Source of the DNA: Gracilaria domingensis
Taxonomy: Eukaryota; Rhodophyta; Florideophyceae; Gracilariales; Gracilariaceae
Direction of reading: 5' to 3'
Assembly: GCA_022539475.1 (NCBI GenBank)
Contig: VCMS01000136.1
Coordinates: 1-64,000 of the forward strand
DNA: 64,000 bases
Shown: piece after piece, positions 44,259-56,154 of the stretch
Position numbering within the stretch: position 1 is the first letter of the stretch
Layout: each line of letters opens with the position of its first letter
Made by a program: the position numbers and the translations under genes
Notes under the pieces: model-generated
Told to the model about the DNA's origin: nothing
Seen by the model: only the letters and a program-made list of their open reading frames with translations
Databases searched by the model: none

Positions 44259-45459
44259 TTGGGAGTCTCCGATGGAGAGGCGCCCAATGTGAGGCCCAAG
44301 GCTCCCGAGGGGTCTCCGCCTCGCTGCCCGGTCACAATCCTTTCAAGGAAACAGGCCAACCTGGACGTGGACTCTATCACCGTTGGTGTGTTGCGTCGCC
44401 CGTGGATACGGTTTAGAACCAACCGGATCCCGGACCGAGTCATGATGATGGCTAAGAGGATTTACAAGGTTTCTGCGATCTTGACGTATCCACTCAGTAT
44501 ATGGTGCGACATCTGTCTTTATTGGATACAGGTACCAGTCCCAATTTCATTGTCGAATCGTTCTTACCACCGGAAATCCGTTGTCGAGTTCGTCAAGGAC
44601 CCGTTATGGACGTGGCGGACGCTAATAATAACCCGCTAAAGACGGCTGGAATTGTCACTCTCCTAATAAGGATTGGCAACTGTGTTTCACAGCTCGATTT
44701 TATCGTCTGTAAGACGCTTGCTGACCCTGTCATCTTGGGACGTGACTTTTGCGACCGTTACGTCGAGTCAATCACGCCGCGTGTGCGTGAAGTAGAAATG
44801 GAAGATGGTTCGGTTGCACCGATTGTTTGTCGTTCACTGGGAAGGGCGACAGCGAAACTAGTACCACTGCCAGCTCCTTTACAGGACTCAACACCCTCGA
44901 AGGAGTCTCCCAAACTTCGCGTGGCGCGACCTGTCTTTGTACCTCATGGCTCGCAGGTTTGTATTAACGTCATCGCCACACCCCGTGGGTTACGAGTTGT
45001 TCAATCACTCCCAGTCTCGGTACCAGAAGTATCAACTTGCACTTGCGAACGGTGTTGTTCAGATCTCTGATGGACGCCCCTTTCGAGTTATGGTTGCAAA
45101 CTTCGAAGAGAAGGCTCAGTAGCTTATGAAGAAGCAGGTTGTCGGCACTGTGCTTCCGCACCCAACAGCCTTTCTTCCTACAAAGGTATCTGCTGCCAAA
45201 GTTCTTGGCCTCCTTGAACCCACAGATGCAGTTACTTCCTCTACAGAGAGGGAGGAGGGTGCCCTTCTCTAGTGGAGCCCAACAACCCGAAGGATTCGGA
45301 AAGGAAGGACGTTTCTACGAGTTTTGACACACTCGATCTTGTCAATGAATTAGAACAGTTGGATCTGGGTCACGTACCGGATTCACACCATGAGAAGCTA
45401 CGCAAAATGTTGCGTGAGTTCACACCAATGTGGGATGGATCCTTCGGAGAGCCCAGGTA
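44259..45459 (+). CDS. Protease and pre-RT region of element D
   Basis: Corresponds to the start of pol. The aspartic protease active-site box LLDTGTSPNFI lies near 44520-44552, followed by DANNNPLKTAG and VILGRDFCDRYVE, matching copy C (DANNNPLRTLG, VILGCDFCDRFVE). The match ends after EFTPMWDGSFG, just before the RT domain would begin. Fossil region with several breaks. Confidence 0.75.
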
Positions 45460-46380
45460 AAACACTCTCATTATAGACTCAATAAGTGTTCGATAACTTT
45501 TCAAAGAATTTTAAGCTAATAATCATCATAAATTTGATTACATTACATGCATATGTCTGTAAGAACTATTTCTCATGACCACGTGTCATAAGGGGAAGGT
45601 CATTGACCGAGGAGGTAAACTTTCAATAAGGTTTCTGCAAACAATTTTTCATTGATTCAATACAGATATTTACATTTATCTTTCCTTACTCCTCCATTAC
45701 GACCGTCATGTTTCACAGGAGGCACACTGCACACGTACTGAATATTGTACTGAGGTATGCCTGAGACTTCCATGATATCCTATGGTCGTGTTGCTACAAT
45801 CTACAGGAATATTTACAGAGAAGGTAACGAACAACGATAGAGCGTTCAATGACCAAAAGTAGAGTTCACATCGTGTCTGAATAGATCATTTACTATCAAT
45901 GAAAACGCTCCCATGTTCTGACATCCAGTACCCTGCAGGGTTTGTGCGGAACATTCAACTTTCCCCTACACCCATGACATCCATCATCGATTCATCACAG
46001 TCGAGATTGCCACCTAAGATAAGAAATGAGACCGAAACCGTTCACAAACACACATCAACACTAGTAAAGGCAATCCAGCCAGCTACGCAATACCTGAAAT
46101 GCAAATATGTACTGCATTGCCCATCACCGAGACAAATCGTAACTCACTGTGGGCCACCATAGCAAACACGAAAGACCAGACCGAAATACGTGAAGGATCA
46201 CATCAATACCAATGAACTCAAACATGAGGAACATTCCGAACGTAAAAGAACAACGAGAAATCCACCATCGATTCCCTTCTCACTTAATTACCATTAAATC
46301 ACAGCCGAAACACTGTGCAAAACACCATAGGCGACACCGGAACTCAACACAGATCACTTCTATCACTATCATTAGACCCA
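45460..46380. other. Unassigned sequence right of element D
   Basis: About 900 bases with no recognised gene. It does not continue element D or the older gypsy fragment. The right end shades into the degenerate repeats that follow. Confidence 0.4.
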
Positions 46381-46990
46381 CGCCAGCACAATAGTGAGAA
46401 ATCGAAAGGCGAGATTAACCTCTGAGCTCCATCAACAGTCACATCCCTGTTGCTGACCCCATCACACCACTCAAGTAACGAAACGCGAGACTGACCTCCG
46501 AGTTTTGCTACCGGTAACATCACTCCGATTGTACCCAAGTCAGAAACCCATTGAGAACTCGTAAGGCGAGAATGGACTCTATGCTCCGCTACCGGTTACA
46601 TCACTATGGTGAGCCCAGCATACCATCCAAAATACGAAGGAAGAGACTGTGAGACTGACTTCTGAACGACGCCACCAATCACAGCACTACCATGTGAGCC
46701 AGGTCCGAGCCCCACTGAAAACAGAAAAGCCGCGATTGAATCATATCAACGATCACATAACTATCACGGAAGCGAATCCAAAAGAACATTCAGATCATGA
46801 AGGGTAATGCTGGGTCAACGTATGAATATCATTGCTTGTACGAGGAGCAAGTCAGGGAAACCATTCGGACAACATAAGCCATAATCATGATATACGACAT
46901 CATCTTCCCTCATCTGGTACACATCAAGAGCCCGAAAGCCGGTCACTGTACGGAAAGCGAGACCAACTTCCATCAATCATGGATTCACCA
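46381..46990 (+). repeat. Degenerate tandem repeat, period about 80 bp
   Basis: A GCGAGA-type word followed by pyrimidine-poor sequence and ACATCAC recurs at about 46409, 46485, 46566, 46649 and 46732 (spacings 76, 81, 83 and 83), and again near 46957. Shared words include GCGAGACTGAC, GCTACCGGTAACATCAC and CCCATCACACCA-like runs. The units are highly diverged and the array may start earlier, near 46000. No coding potential. Confidence 0.5.
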
Positions 46991-48610
46991 CGTCAGCATC
47001 CCTCCCTGCTGAGCATCCCAGCCATTCAAGTCAGCCGTACCCTTGACAAATCGCAGTCGCAATGAACCCCTGATCGCGAACCGGGGCTACCCAATCACGG
47101 AAGGCATAGCTGGTACGAGAAGTGAGAAGGATCTCAGTCACACAGTTGCTTGAAAAGATAACTAGGATGTATCAAGAGCATCACGTATGCGATAGTATCC
47201 AAGCAGAAATGGAAAATCAAGCGCAGAACGTAACACGCAACGATCGTAAGTCATGAAGAACATGAGTTAGAAAAGCGGCAACAGGATCGCTTGCTATTAT
47301 ATGTGATCAGAAATAGAGTGTAGTCGAGGAGGAAGAGAAGAATCGATGATCGCGATTACCGATATGCCATCATCTTCATACAAACACTCGCGATGTAGAA
47401 ACAACAGATCGTAGAACAGTTTGAGCACATATGCTGATATACTGGGAGCAAGTGCGAATTGAGGAATATGCGTACAAGTTAAGAGCTCCCACTGAAAGTG
47501 TAGCAAAGTTTCTCCTTTCCTATTAGTATCAATACATACTCGATGTTGATGTTAGACCGCATTTTCTTCTACTTCAGATTATCTTCTGATGTAACGTACC
47601 GGATGAGACCCTCTTCTAGCTTCTTTCAATGCCGGTGAGGCCGAGTGGTACCTCCCTGACATCCTTGGTCAATGATTATGACAACAAAGTATCCGCAAGA
47701 TCGTCCAGGACAAACGGTCAGAACGCTGTACCCATCACGTGCTGCACCTCGATTGGAAGGACGTGCATGATATTATCACCGTGTACATCTCTCGAATCAA
47801 CAGCGACCTTTGAAACCTGTAACGCTCGAACAGCTCACAAACTTGAAATTGTGCAAAGAAAAGAAAAGGAACTCGAAGGAACGAATCGCAGAGTTTGGTT
47901 GTACCGTGCAACTTCTTTGTTAGATATGAGAGTCTTAGTAATTAGCGCTTGATCTCCAACTTAAGTACTATAATTGAACACAAACCGTGCTGTGAAAGAT
48001 CATGATTGCAGATGCGAAGAAATAAGTAGAAGCGTTCCCGGAATTGTCGGATTGTTCTCCACCATGCTGTGCAAGCGAACGCCCAAGCGTAGGCCTAAAT
48101 CACAGTTTCTGACTCAAAATTCCAGCTTCCTAGCCTCGGCCAATGGGAGCTTACGCTCTCCGTTCGAAGACGAATTCATGTTGCACAAGATGTCCGTAAG
48201 ATAGTATTCATCGCAACAACGCCACAGTTGCAGAAATATCAGATAAGGTGAAGCAGAGTAGGATGCATATCCATTCGATCTGCAAAGCATCGAGAAGACA
48301 GCCGTACAGCAGAACTAAGCGGTAAATAGGCGTTACATGTGAAACCAAACAGTTGCGCTCGTATCTCACAACCAAATCACAGGTTTCAGTGGTTAGTATG
48401 AACAATGAACTGCAGCGGGCAAATATTCTCATATCTCCAGAGTACCTTTAGAGCCCCCAAACTTCCCCAAAAGTTGTGGCAGCCCTACAAAGCCAGTTAA
48501 TCGCGCCAAATGCATCCGTTATGACACACAACACCCCCTGGTGTCTCCCGGAGCGCCGCTGAAAAGCTAAAACGACATACCCGAAAAGGTCGCAGGGACT
48601 GCATCGTGAC
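46991..48610. other. Unassigned gene-poor stretch
   Basis: About 1.6 kb. A plus-strand frame at 47629-47952 (107 codons) has no recognisable domain, and neighbouring frames look equally plausible. No gene is called. Confidence 0.4.
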
Positions 48611-48800
48611 GCATGATGTCTGCGAAAGCCGGAGGCGACGTAGACCTATCCGTCAAGTGTCTCGAGCAGAGAACATGGTGAAAACGCAGATGAAGGAAGT
48701 GTCCCAAACGGTAATAACTGCATTGCTGCGCATGATGCTGGCAAAAGTGGGTGGCGACAAAGACCTACCCGTTGAGTGTGCCGAGCAAAAGTGAAGCGGA
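48611..48800 (+). repeat. Diverged tandem duplication with coding-like units (about 119 bp apart)
   Basis: Two similar blocks start GCATGATG at 48611 and 48730. Translated in their own frames they read MMSAKAGGDVDLSVKCLEQ and MMLAKVGGDKDLPVECAEQK, so protein similarity is kept although the 119-base spacing puts them in different frames. This suggests decay of a once coding sequence with repeats. No family recognised. Confidence 0.4.
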
Positions 48801-50540
48801 TAACGGCGGAGTTGTGACTGCGCCGTGGAGAATAAGAAGCGAGAACCGCAAGCTCTAAACGAAAACTGCTCCAAAATTTTGGCTTTTTGATTTTCGGAAT
48901 TAATCTTTGATAGCTTGATAGCTTTGAGTAGTCATGTAAGATTGCCGTTTGTTAGCAGTTTCCTTCGTTCATCTCAGATGATATCCATGCATAGGGGAAG
49001 TGAGGCCTTGAGTTCTCATTCAGTTGTGAAAGAAAATGTTCATTTTGATAGAGTCTTTTCCACACACAGGGAATTGATTTATTCGAAGTTTTACTTTCCC
49101 AGAGATAGAAGACTTAGAGTTTTGGGCATCATCCAATTTGGTAGATTGATTGTTAACGACGCAGATCATGATTGAGAAGCAGACGAACGCATGAAGCCTG
49201 CAGTTCATCAGCAATTGCGTTCCGGAAACAAAGAACTTGAGGAACAAAAAAAGTGTATCCATAGGATGAACTTCTCCTCACAACCGCCCTTGAAGTCTGT
49301 ACTCAAACCTATCTTCCGTATCTTAACGTAAATTGAAGTCTGCCAAGGCGGCAACAAAATAAGTTCGCTTCCGCATCCTTGGCCATTTGTAGCTCTTGAC
49401 GCTCTGCTCAATGATAGAAATTTGCCTTGAAATTGTGTCAACAGACTCAACTGAGTACGTGGTGAATGTCGTGAACACCCGATCTTCAGTGTCTAGACTT
49501 TTCTTGAAGAGTTGATTCCCCTATAAGCATGGGTTGTGATCCAGATGTTGTCTCGTGGGTGCCAAAATATGTTCAAAAAAATATATATGTGGCCGAAAAA
49601 CAGGCGCCATATCGCCAGGTAGTCAGAACCAATTTTCTCCAAATCAATTAATGGTACAATATATGTTCGTGATGAGGCAAATATCATGGGCAGACCGATA
49701 AGATCGCCTCTTGCCCACTCTTGGTAGATACGAGGGCCACAGGGGTTGATCCACAATGTCGGCAAAGACCGATCCCAAGCTTGGCGTTACCGGCGTTCTA
49801 TGCTCGCTCATATATCGCTCCACTCTTGCGCAAATCGCCGGCCATATGGGCTGCAATGTGATAGCGTAACTCATCTGCTAAATCTATGTTACGTCTGGTA
49901 CCATCATCGCCGATCAATGTCAGCTTCTCTTCAGTCCGCCATGTGCCAACTATTTTTGCCACTCGCCTAATTCGCAACGCCCGTCCCGTACCTGCGGCCT
50001 TTTCTGGCAGAACTACCGCCCTAGCCATGGGCTCGACGGATGTTGCCATCGACAATGAAGCTGGATACTGTCGCTCTCACATTTGCTGACGTTGGATAAT
50101 GATCATTGTTAAATGCTTTAACTGCGTAATAGATATTTGGTAGTTGTGGTGTGCTCTATGTGACACATCCACAGTTCTCTCGGCGTTCAGCACCGAAATT
50201 ATCCCAATCTGTAGAACTAGGAGACGTTTTGCAACAAGAGGGGCGGTCTGCAATTCATAGATTCGTCACGTTTTCCTTCACTCATGATATCCTTAAGGCG
50301 AACGGTAAGACGGCTTCATAATCCCAGGATGCTCCGTGGCTATGCGCACGCATATTGTGTGCTGCTCTAGAGACGTGTCAGCGCTGGTTGCATTCGGACC
50401 GTGAATCCATCGGGAATCAGAGCCTTCAGCACGGAGTCCTCAACTGTCCACGACAGGCTAGTCTCGTACATGAAACGGTCTTTGTGGACTTCAAGGGGAT
50501 CACATGTATCATCTTGTACAAAAGGAAGAGTTGATTAACA
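48801..50540. other. Unassigned stretch
   Basis: About 1.7 kb. The minus-strand zone 49490-50055 shows protein-like patches (LTLIGDDGTRRNIDLADELR, YHIAAHMAGDLRKSGAIYER) split between frames, perhaps the remains of a gene, but no family was recognised. Confidence 0.35.
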
Positions 50541-52315
50541 GTGAATATTCTCTAGACGGCTCCAATGGCCCGTAGTTCAATCATTGCGCGATCGTGCAGC
50601 GGACACTGCATCCTGGAGAGCCCCTTGCTTGACGCAATTACGGAGCTCATGGAAATCGATGATGCTGCCGGAAGTGTGGAACAGAAAGGCCGCACCTGGA
50701 TACTGTCATTCCTGTTCTAGAAACAGTGGACAACGTCGATGGGTGTAGCCTCAATAGATACCAGTGCGTGTCTGCTTTCCTCAGTGTACCGTCCTACCAT
50801 GGAAAGCTTTGCAATATGGAAGGCCTCACTTTCATGAAGAAGCGCAAGCAATCGAACGCTTTCTACACGTTGCCGTGCTCTCCCAGTGTACGGGTCATCA
50901 ACAAGTACAGTGTAACCCACTTTTAAAGTCGGGGAACACCTTTCCTCTTTTACTGTCCGTTCCGAGCGTTCCCACGACACCTATGCGGGCCACTGTTTCT
51001 CTACCGTATCAGTATGGAATATTCGCCTGGGATGAAATATGGAAAGCAGTCCGTGAGATCCGCTTCTTTCATCTCAATCGCCCACTACACGTATGCCGGA
51101 GTACGACTCGTCGAGGAACCGTACGAGCGGAACATGCTACAAGAACGCGACACATTCAAAAACGACATCCCTGGAGAGGGCCGTAAGTTCGGACACGCTT
51201 CCGTTGTTCTCTGTCCAACTTAGAGGGGAAACGACTTCTTTGCGAGCAATATCCTTGTAAGTTTAATAAACACTGTCTCTGACAGAAGTTAGGGATAGCG
51301 AAGCTGAAGGAACCTTCCGAGTACCGAGTCATGGGGCACTGGAATCTCACAGAAAGTGCATCCCTTCGGAGACAGAGGAATGGACCACACAAGGAAGAAT
51401 CTGTTCCACAATGGGTATTGGCTGAAGGTAAGATAGTTAAGATACTTTGGTTATAATATTATTATATCCCATATTACGCGAATGCATCGTGAGACCTATA
51501 GAGATTACCTACGGCTTTAGAGCCGTGGATTTTGCATCAATCTCTGTGCGGAAGACCTTGGCAATGTTACTTCAAACTCTACACCCTGAATTTTCTTTCT
51601 GAAGAGCAATCAGTGCCGACAATGGTTTAGAAGTTAAGCTTTACTGACTCGATACTCCGAGCAGAAGGAAAATGTGAGAAAACCCTTTTAGTATCCTTCT
51701 CTGCCGACAATATTCACATGTTGAATGCATAGATATGTGGGAGGAGAAAGCCAGCAGCCGTTCATAACGAAACGCTCCACGGTGAAAAACACGTCAAGAA
51801 CCTGGTAGTCTTTCTGTTGCTGCAACCCACTGAGTGTAGCATGGCTATTGATTTGTGGTAGATGGTCGCAGCATGAAGCGGTTATAGGTTGTCGGATCAT
51901 CAATAAGCAAATATTTGTAAGGAACTGAATTACGTGTTTCACAAAAGGGAGAGCTGACTTCATCGCTGCTGTGGTTTCATAGATACAATGTTCTTGAAAG
52001 GTTGATGTTCATCGACTGAATAGAACAAATGGGCTTGTTGTTGAAGCTAGGTACCCAGAGTAGTTCTTTCGAAGTTTCTATTTGGTGTGTCAAACAAGTG
52101 ATGGGGAACACAGGTACTCAAATCAACCAACCTGATCTCATCAAGCAAAGCGTTGTTTCCCGCGGTCCGTGTGAATCTGAGATAGATCAGTTGACATAAT
52201 CTGCATATTGCTTTAGAGTTGTTGGTTTTATGCAAAGACGAGCTCAAATCATCATATTCTCTTGTAGCTTCATTTTGAGAAGGCAAGAAAGCCTGTGCTG
52301 AGCCCGTTAGAGATT
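50541..52315. other. Unassigned stretch
   Basis: About 1.8 kb. Short protein-like patches occur in 50560-51430 on the plus strand (for example LDAITELMEIDDAAGSVEQK and EPSEYRVMGHWNLTESASL) in different frames. They could be the remains of another decayed gene next to the LEPA-RPN12-CYP51 block. No gene is called. Confidence 0.35.
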
Positions 52316-54624
52316 TTAATCCTTTCCGGATATGGTGGCCAAAAACACTTCTTGAGGAATTGAAACCCTTCCAACTGTTTTCATTCTCTTCTTGCCCTCT
52401 GCTTGCTTCTTAAATCTATGTATGAAAGATTGAAGGGAATATGCATAAAAAGTTAGAACTACAGTATGTATCCAGCACGCAATGAAACACATGGAAGTGT
52501 ATTAACTCACAGTTTTTTCTTCCGGCTTGCATCTTCAACGTAGCATTTTGCAGTGACCTCTGCAAGGATTGAATAAACTTTGTCAACAAACAGCTACTGT
52601 GCAAGCAGAGAGAATATATGAACTCAAATTTCCGATAAGGGTTTATGTGCTGACCCGCCAAGATCTTTCCGCCCACTACAGCCTGTATGTTCACTTTAAA
52701 CATCTGTCTCGGAATGACGTCCTTTAGTTTTCTACCATCCACCACCCTTGGCTATATGCCTTCTCTTCATGAATAACGGAGGACAGACTATATTCAACAA
52801 AAAACCAAGAATCGATAAGGGCAGAAGTAAGGTTAGCAACTGCTCTCAAGATTCGTATGCATGCGATAACTTACCCGTCCACTGGTTGTCCGGCAACATG
52901 AATGTCCATTCTTTTGAGCTTGTTTGGTTTCATTCCTTCCATTTCATAATTCATCGAAGCAAATCCTGCACTTCTCGATTTCAAAACGTCATGAAAATAG
53001 GTTACAAGCTCGGCAAGAGGTACGGAACAAACCAACTTGACTCGATCAAGACCTACATAGCTCTGGTCTCGAAGTTCACCTCTTCTGGAATGTGCCAAAT
53101 CCATAAGAGGACCAATGTGATCGTGACTACAAATAATTTCAACCTTTGCGTACGGCGCCATAATCTTCACATGACCCGATGGAATAGCAAACGGATTCGA
53201 GATCAATTTCCCCTCTTCTGAACCTTGAGGTTGGATCTATGGTATGTCGCACGAGAGTAGCATCTTTTGTCAGTTTTGACCATCGCGTTATACGGAACTA
53301 CGCTGTGAGCGAGCCTACTTACCGAATAGGAAACGGATGGTGTAGATGCGATGAGATCTAAACCAAATTCTGTCTCTAATCTCTCTTGCGTGACGGACAT
53401 GTGCAGGAGACCAAGAAATCCGCATCTAAAGCCTGTTCCAATGGCTGTTGATGTATCCCGTTCGAAGACTATGCTTCCGTCCTGCAATTGGAGCTTCTGC
53501 AGTGTTACACGTAAAGAGTGTATATCACCAGAATCCGAGGGAAACAAGCCACAGAAGACAACTGGTCTTGTAGGTTCATATCCGGGTAAAGCAGCCTCAG
53601 CCGCTGCTGTACCACAATGAGTACGCGCCGCGTAGTCATTGTGGTACGGCGTATCACCAAGTGGAATATCGCCAACTCGTTTGATAGATGCTGTGAGGTA
53701 TCCGATATCTCCCGGCTCGAGCTTGTCTGAAGGAACTTTCTCAGGTTTAAGAAATCCGATGGTTTCGACAATATATTCCATGGGTTTATTTCCAAGTTCT
53801 TTAGAATGGCGCAATGAGAATGGATAGATGCGATCGCCTTTTCGTACAACGCCATTCACAACACGGATGAATAGCACTACAGCGCGGTAAGAATCATAGT
53901 AGGAGTCGGACACAAGTGCCTGCAAAGGTCTTTCTAAAGACCCTTGCGGAGCCGGAGGACGTTCGAATACAGCGTCGAGCAGCTCTTCTATACCTATACC
54001 TTGTTTTGCAGACGTCAATATCGCTTGAAAAGCATCGATTCCAACGAGATTTTCGATCTGATTTCGCGCATTATCAACGTCTGCGAACAGCTGTTCGTAA
54101 ATCAATCTTGTTGATGACAGGGAGAAGCTCAAGGCCGGCTTCTATCGCGAGTTCAACGCTGTTTAAGAGTCTGTGCCTGCACCCCTTTCGTCGCACCCAC
54201 AACCAAAAGGGCACCTTCGACAGCGCGGACATATTGCGAAACTTGACACGAAAAGTCATGATGACCAGGACAATCAATGAGGGTAACTTTGTGATCACCC
54301 CATGACATGCGAGCTGCCCTCGCTTTGATTGTGATCTGCCTTTGTCTTTCAATGGGGTTGGAATCCAGAAACTGAGATCACTCCTCTATTTTCTCGACAG
54401 GAACAGTTCCTGTCGTCTGCAATAGGCGGTCACTTAGAGTGCTCTATTTGACCAAATGCTCCGCGGCCTGGTCAGTAAAATATCCGTACCTATGGACATC
54501 CGCGGGACCGTTTCGCCCGAAAAGAAGCATTGAAACGGGTTCTTACCTTTCCAGAGTCGATATGAGCGATGATTACAAGATTTCGCAAAGAATCCATTGC
54601 AGTTCGTTGAGTTACAGTAGACAT
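52316..54624 (-). pseudogene. LEPA: Elongation factor 4 (LepA/GUF1) gene copy, decayed
   Basis: EF4 is a ribosome-associated GTPase of plastids, mitochondria and bacteria that acts on stalled elongation. Reverse-strand pieces cover the whole family order: P-loop (IIAHIDSGK, then STLSDRLLQTTGTVP), G2/G3 ([20 protein letters not shown]), G4 (PVINKIDL), domain II (ALVSDSYYDSYRAVVLFIRV), domain III (FRCGFLGLLHMSVTQERLE), domain V (VEIICSHDHIGPLMDLAHSRRG) and the EF4-specific tail ([30 protein letters not shown]) ending at TAA 52316-52318. Introns are kept: one with GT-AG ends at 54444-54546, another donor at 52874. Breaks: TGA at 54378-54380 after the TGTVP part, frameshifts after AQTL, after INKID and before [12 protein letters not shown], and changed conserved residues (HIDHGK to HIDSGK). 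It is an unprocessed, decayed copy; an intact gene is expected elsewhere. Confidence 0.8.
54444..54546 (-). other. Intron inside the P-loop codons of the LEPA copy
   Basis: 103 bases with GT at the donor (54546) and AG at the acceptor (54444-54445). It separates GGA-AAG (Gly-Lys) from AGC-ACT (Ser-Thr) of the GTPase P-loop, in phase 0. Removing it restores the continuous GKST motif, which supports the call. Confidence 0.75.
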
Positions 54625-55143
54625 CGCACGTCTCCATATCCTTTGGATCATTTTTCTTTAAACTCATATCTTTATGGGACTGTTAGATGTTGTACATATG
54701 AAGACTTGCGTTGAATGCGCATGGAATTCGAATCCAATATGAATTCTCTTCGAGCGCTGAAACAACTCCAAACCCCTGGGCGCTGATCATGTCTATGCCG
54801 TTGGGAATGAATTCTGTCTTTGTGAAGCAGTTGTTGTTGACTTCACAGTGTGGCCGAAATATAGTTACATAAGGCGTCTACGGGAGCAACGAACCCTCAT
54901 CGAGTGTAATCCTTGGCAGGGTTGTAAATTGACGGTGGTCACGTCTCATTGAGGCCCTGCTGTTTCAGATTTGCAGTGTTTAATGGAACAATTCGAGACG
55001 GAAATAATAAAAAGCAGCCATTCTAAATGTGCCTGCCTCCACGAGCGGTGCTTCCGGCAAAGGTTTGAGTCTAGGTTGTCACCGCTATCTTGCTCGCTGC
55101 TCTTTCATATTCCTGCACTCTATACAGCCGCGCTGCTGCATTC
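54625..55143. other. Divergent intergenic sequence between LEPA and RPN12 copies
   Basis: About 520 bases between two head-to-head pseudogenes. It probably holds the former promoters of both. No motif fixed. Confidence 0.5.
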
Positions 55144-56154
55144 AAGTTTCTCTGGAACGTTACGAGCGTCTACTGCGCTCAAAAGCTTACAAGATGGCTG
55201 GAAACATGAAAGAGAAGATGGAGCTGTTGGAAAGACAGATCCAGGGCGACAGTGACTTACAATCGTGTGCCGCGCTACTAGCTGAACTTCAGGTACGTGA
55301 TGAGCTCATGCATCCTTCCGTAAGTAACGGGAAACGGGCCTTGAAACTGACGATCCGTGAACAACTGCTCTAAACACTGTTCTCAGATAGCGTTAACATT
55401 ACCAGGACTAGCGCCGGCAACACACGTAACAGTATCAGCAAATCCGTAAGTTTGCCAGCGCAAAGCAGTTGTTTTTGCTCGTGCGATAATATGGGGACTA
55501 ACACAAGCAATTGGACGCAGAGATATTGCTTTGGCACGTGATATATACGAATTAGATACTTTGTTAAGTGAAAAACAGGAATATGATGTATCGTTCGTGC
55601 AGACGTGTAGCACATGTGAATACGTACTACGTGGACTATGCAGGGAGACTCCACAATCTAGTCGTCAAAACCTGATCCTCGGACTGAATCTGCTGCGTCT
55701 GATGGCGCAAAAGCGAATCGCAGAGTTTCACACGGAATTGGAACTGGTGCCACCATCAGCGCGATGCGACAAGTACATCAACTATCCCCTGCGCCTGGAG
55801 AACTATCTGATGGAAGGGTCGTACTCCAAGATTAAGGAGGAGAAAATCGCGGCGACAGACGCGTCGTTTACTCTTTTTGTGAACATGCTGATGAACACGG
55901 TTCGTCAGGAGATTGCGGCGTGTTGCAAAAGGGCCATCAAGATTCTGGGGTTCGCGTCGGCGCAGAAGATGTGGTCGATCTCGAGTGAAGAGGAACTGAT
56001 GGAGCTGTGTGCACAGAAGGGGTGGAATGTAGAAGTGGGGGTGATTAGCTTCGCGGACCAGAAAGAAGTGAGTCCCGTGATCGACTAGGTTCGGTCAGAG
56101 GACTTTACAACGAAGTCGTTGCTATACGCGAGAGATCTGGAGCAAATTATCTAG
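55144..56154 (+). pseudogene. RPN12: 26S proteasome regulatory subunit RPN12 (PSMD8) copy, decayed
   Basis: RPN12 is a lid subunit of the 19S proteasome particle. The N-terminal helical part reads ERYERLLRSKAYK and ERQIQGDSDLQSCAALLAEL; the C-terminal half is clear: LGLNLLRLMAQKRIAEFHTELE, LENYLMEGSYSKI and VRQEIAACCKRAIKILGF. A GT-AG intron of 94 bases (55293-55386) joins LAELQ to IALTLPGL in phase 0. Breaks: TAA at 55447-55449; a pair of frameshifts around 55595-55650, where the conserved NTYYVDYAGRL reads in another frame; TAG at 56086-56088, after which the conserved end (TTKSLLYARDLEQII) still reads to a stop at 56152-56154. The intron shows that this is not a retro-copy. Exact 5' start unknown. 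Confidence 0.82.
55293..55386 (+). other. Intron in the RPN12 copy
   Basis: 94 bases, starting GTACGTGATG and ending TTCTCAG. Its removal joins the N-terminal and middle parts of RPN12 in frame. Its length is close to that of the LEPA intron (103), suggesting about 100 bases as typical for this genome. Confidence 0.7.

Larger units (their letters stand above)
40919..45459 (+). mobile_element. Ty3/gypsy element D, family 2, 5' part only
   Basis: 5' portion of a retrotransposon related to but distinct from family 1: LTR, primer binding site, leader, gag with zinc knuckle and aspartic protease up to the zone before RT, where it ends abruptly in unrelated DNA. No RT, integrase or 3' LTR follows. 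Its LTR matches the solo LTR at 12492-13312. Its gag capsid is clearly similar to that of copy C (for example GGVTCWPEAVQYLLRSYA). It abuts the old gypsy fragment on its left, as if it had inserted into it. It is broken, with a number of breaks in the remaining coding parts. Confidence 0.88.

Noticed and set aside
49490-50055. Possible gene on the minus strand
   Set aside because: Protein-like patches are split across frames and match nothing I can name; listed only as unassigned sequence.
54716-54740. tRNA B-box-like word GAATTCGAATCC
   Set aside because: No A box, anticodon arm or acceptor pairing around it; no tRNA gene was found anywhere in the window.
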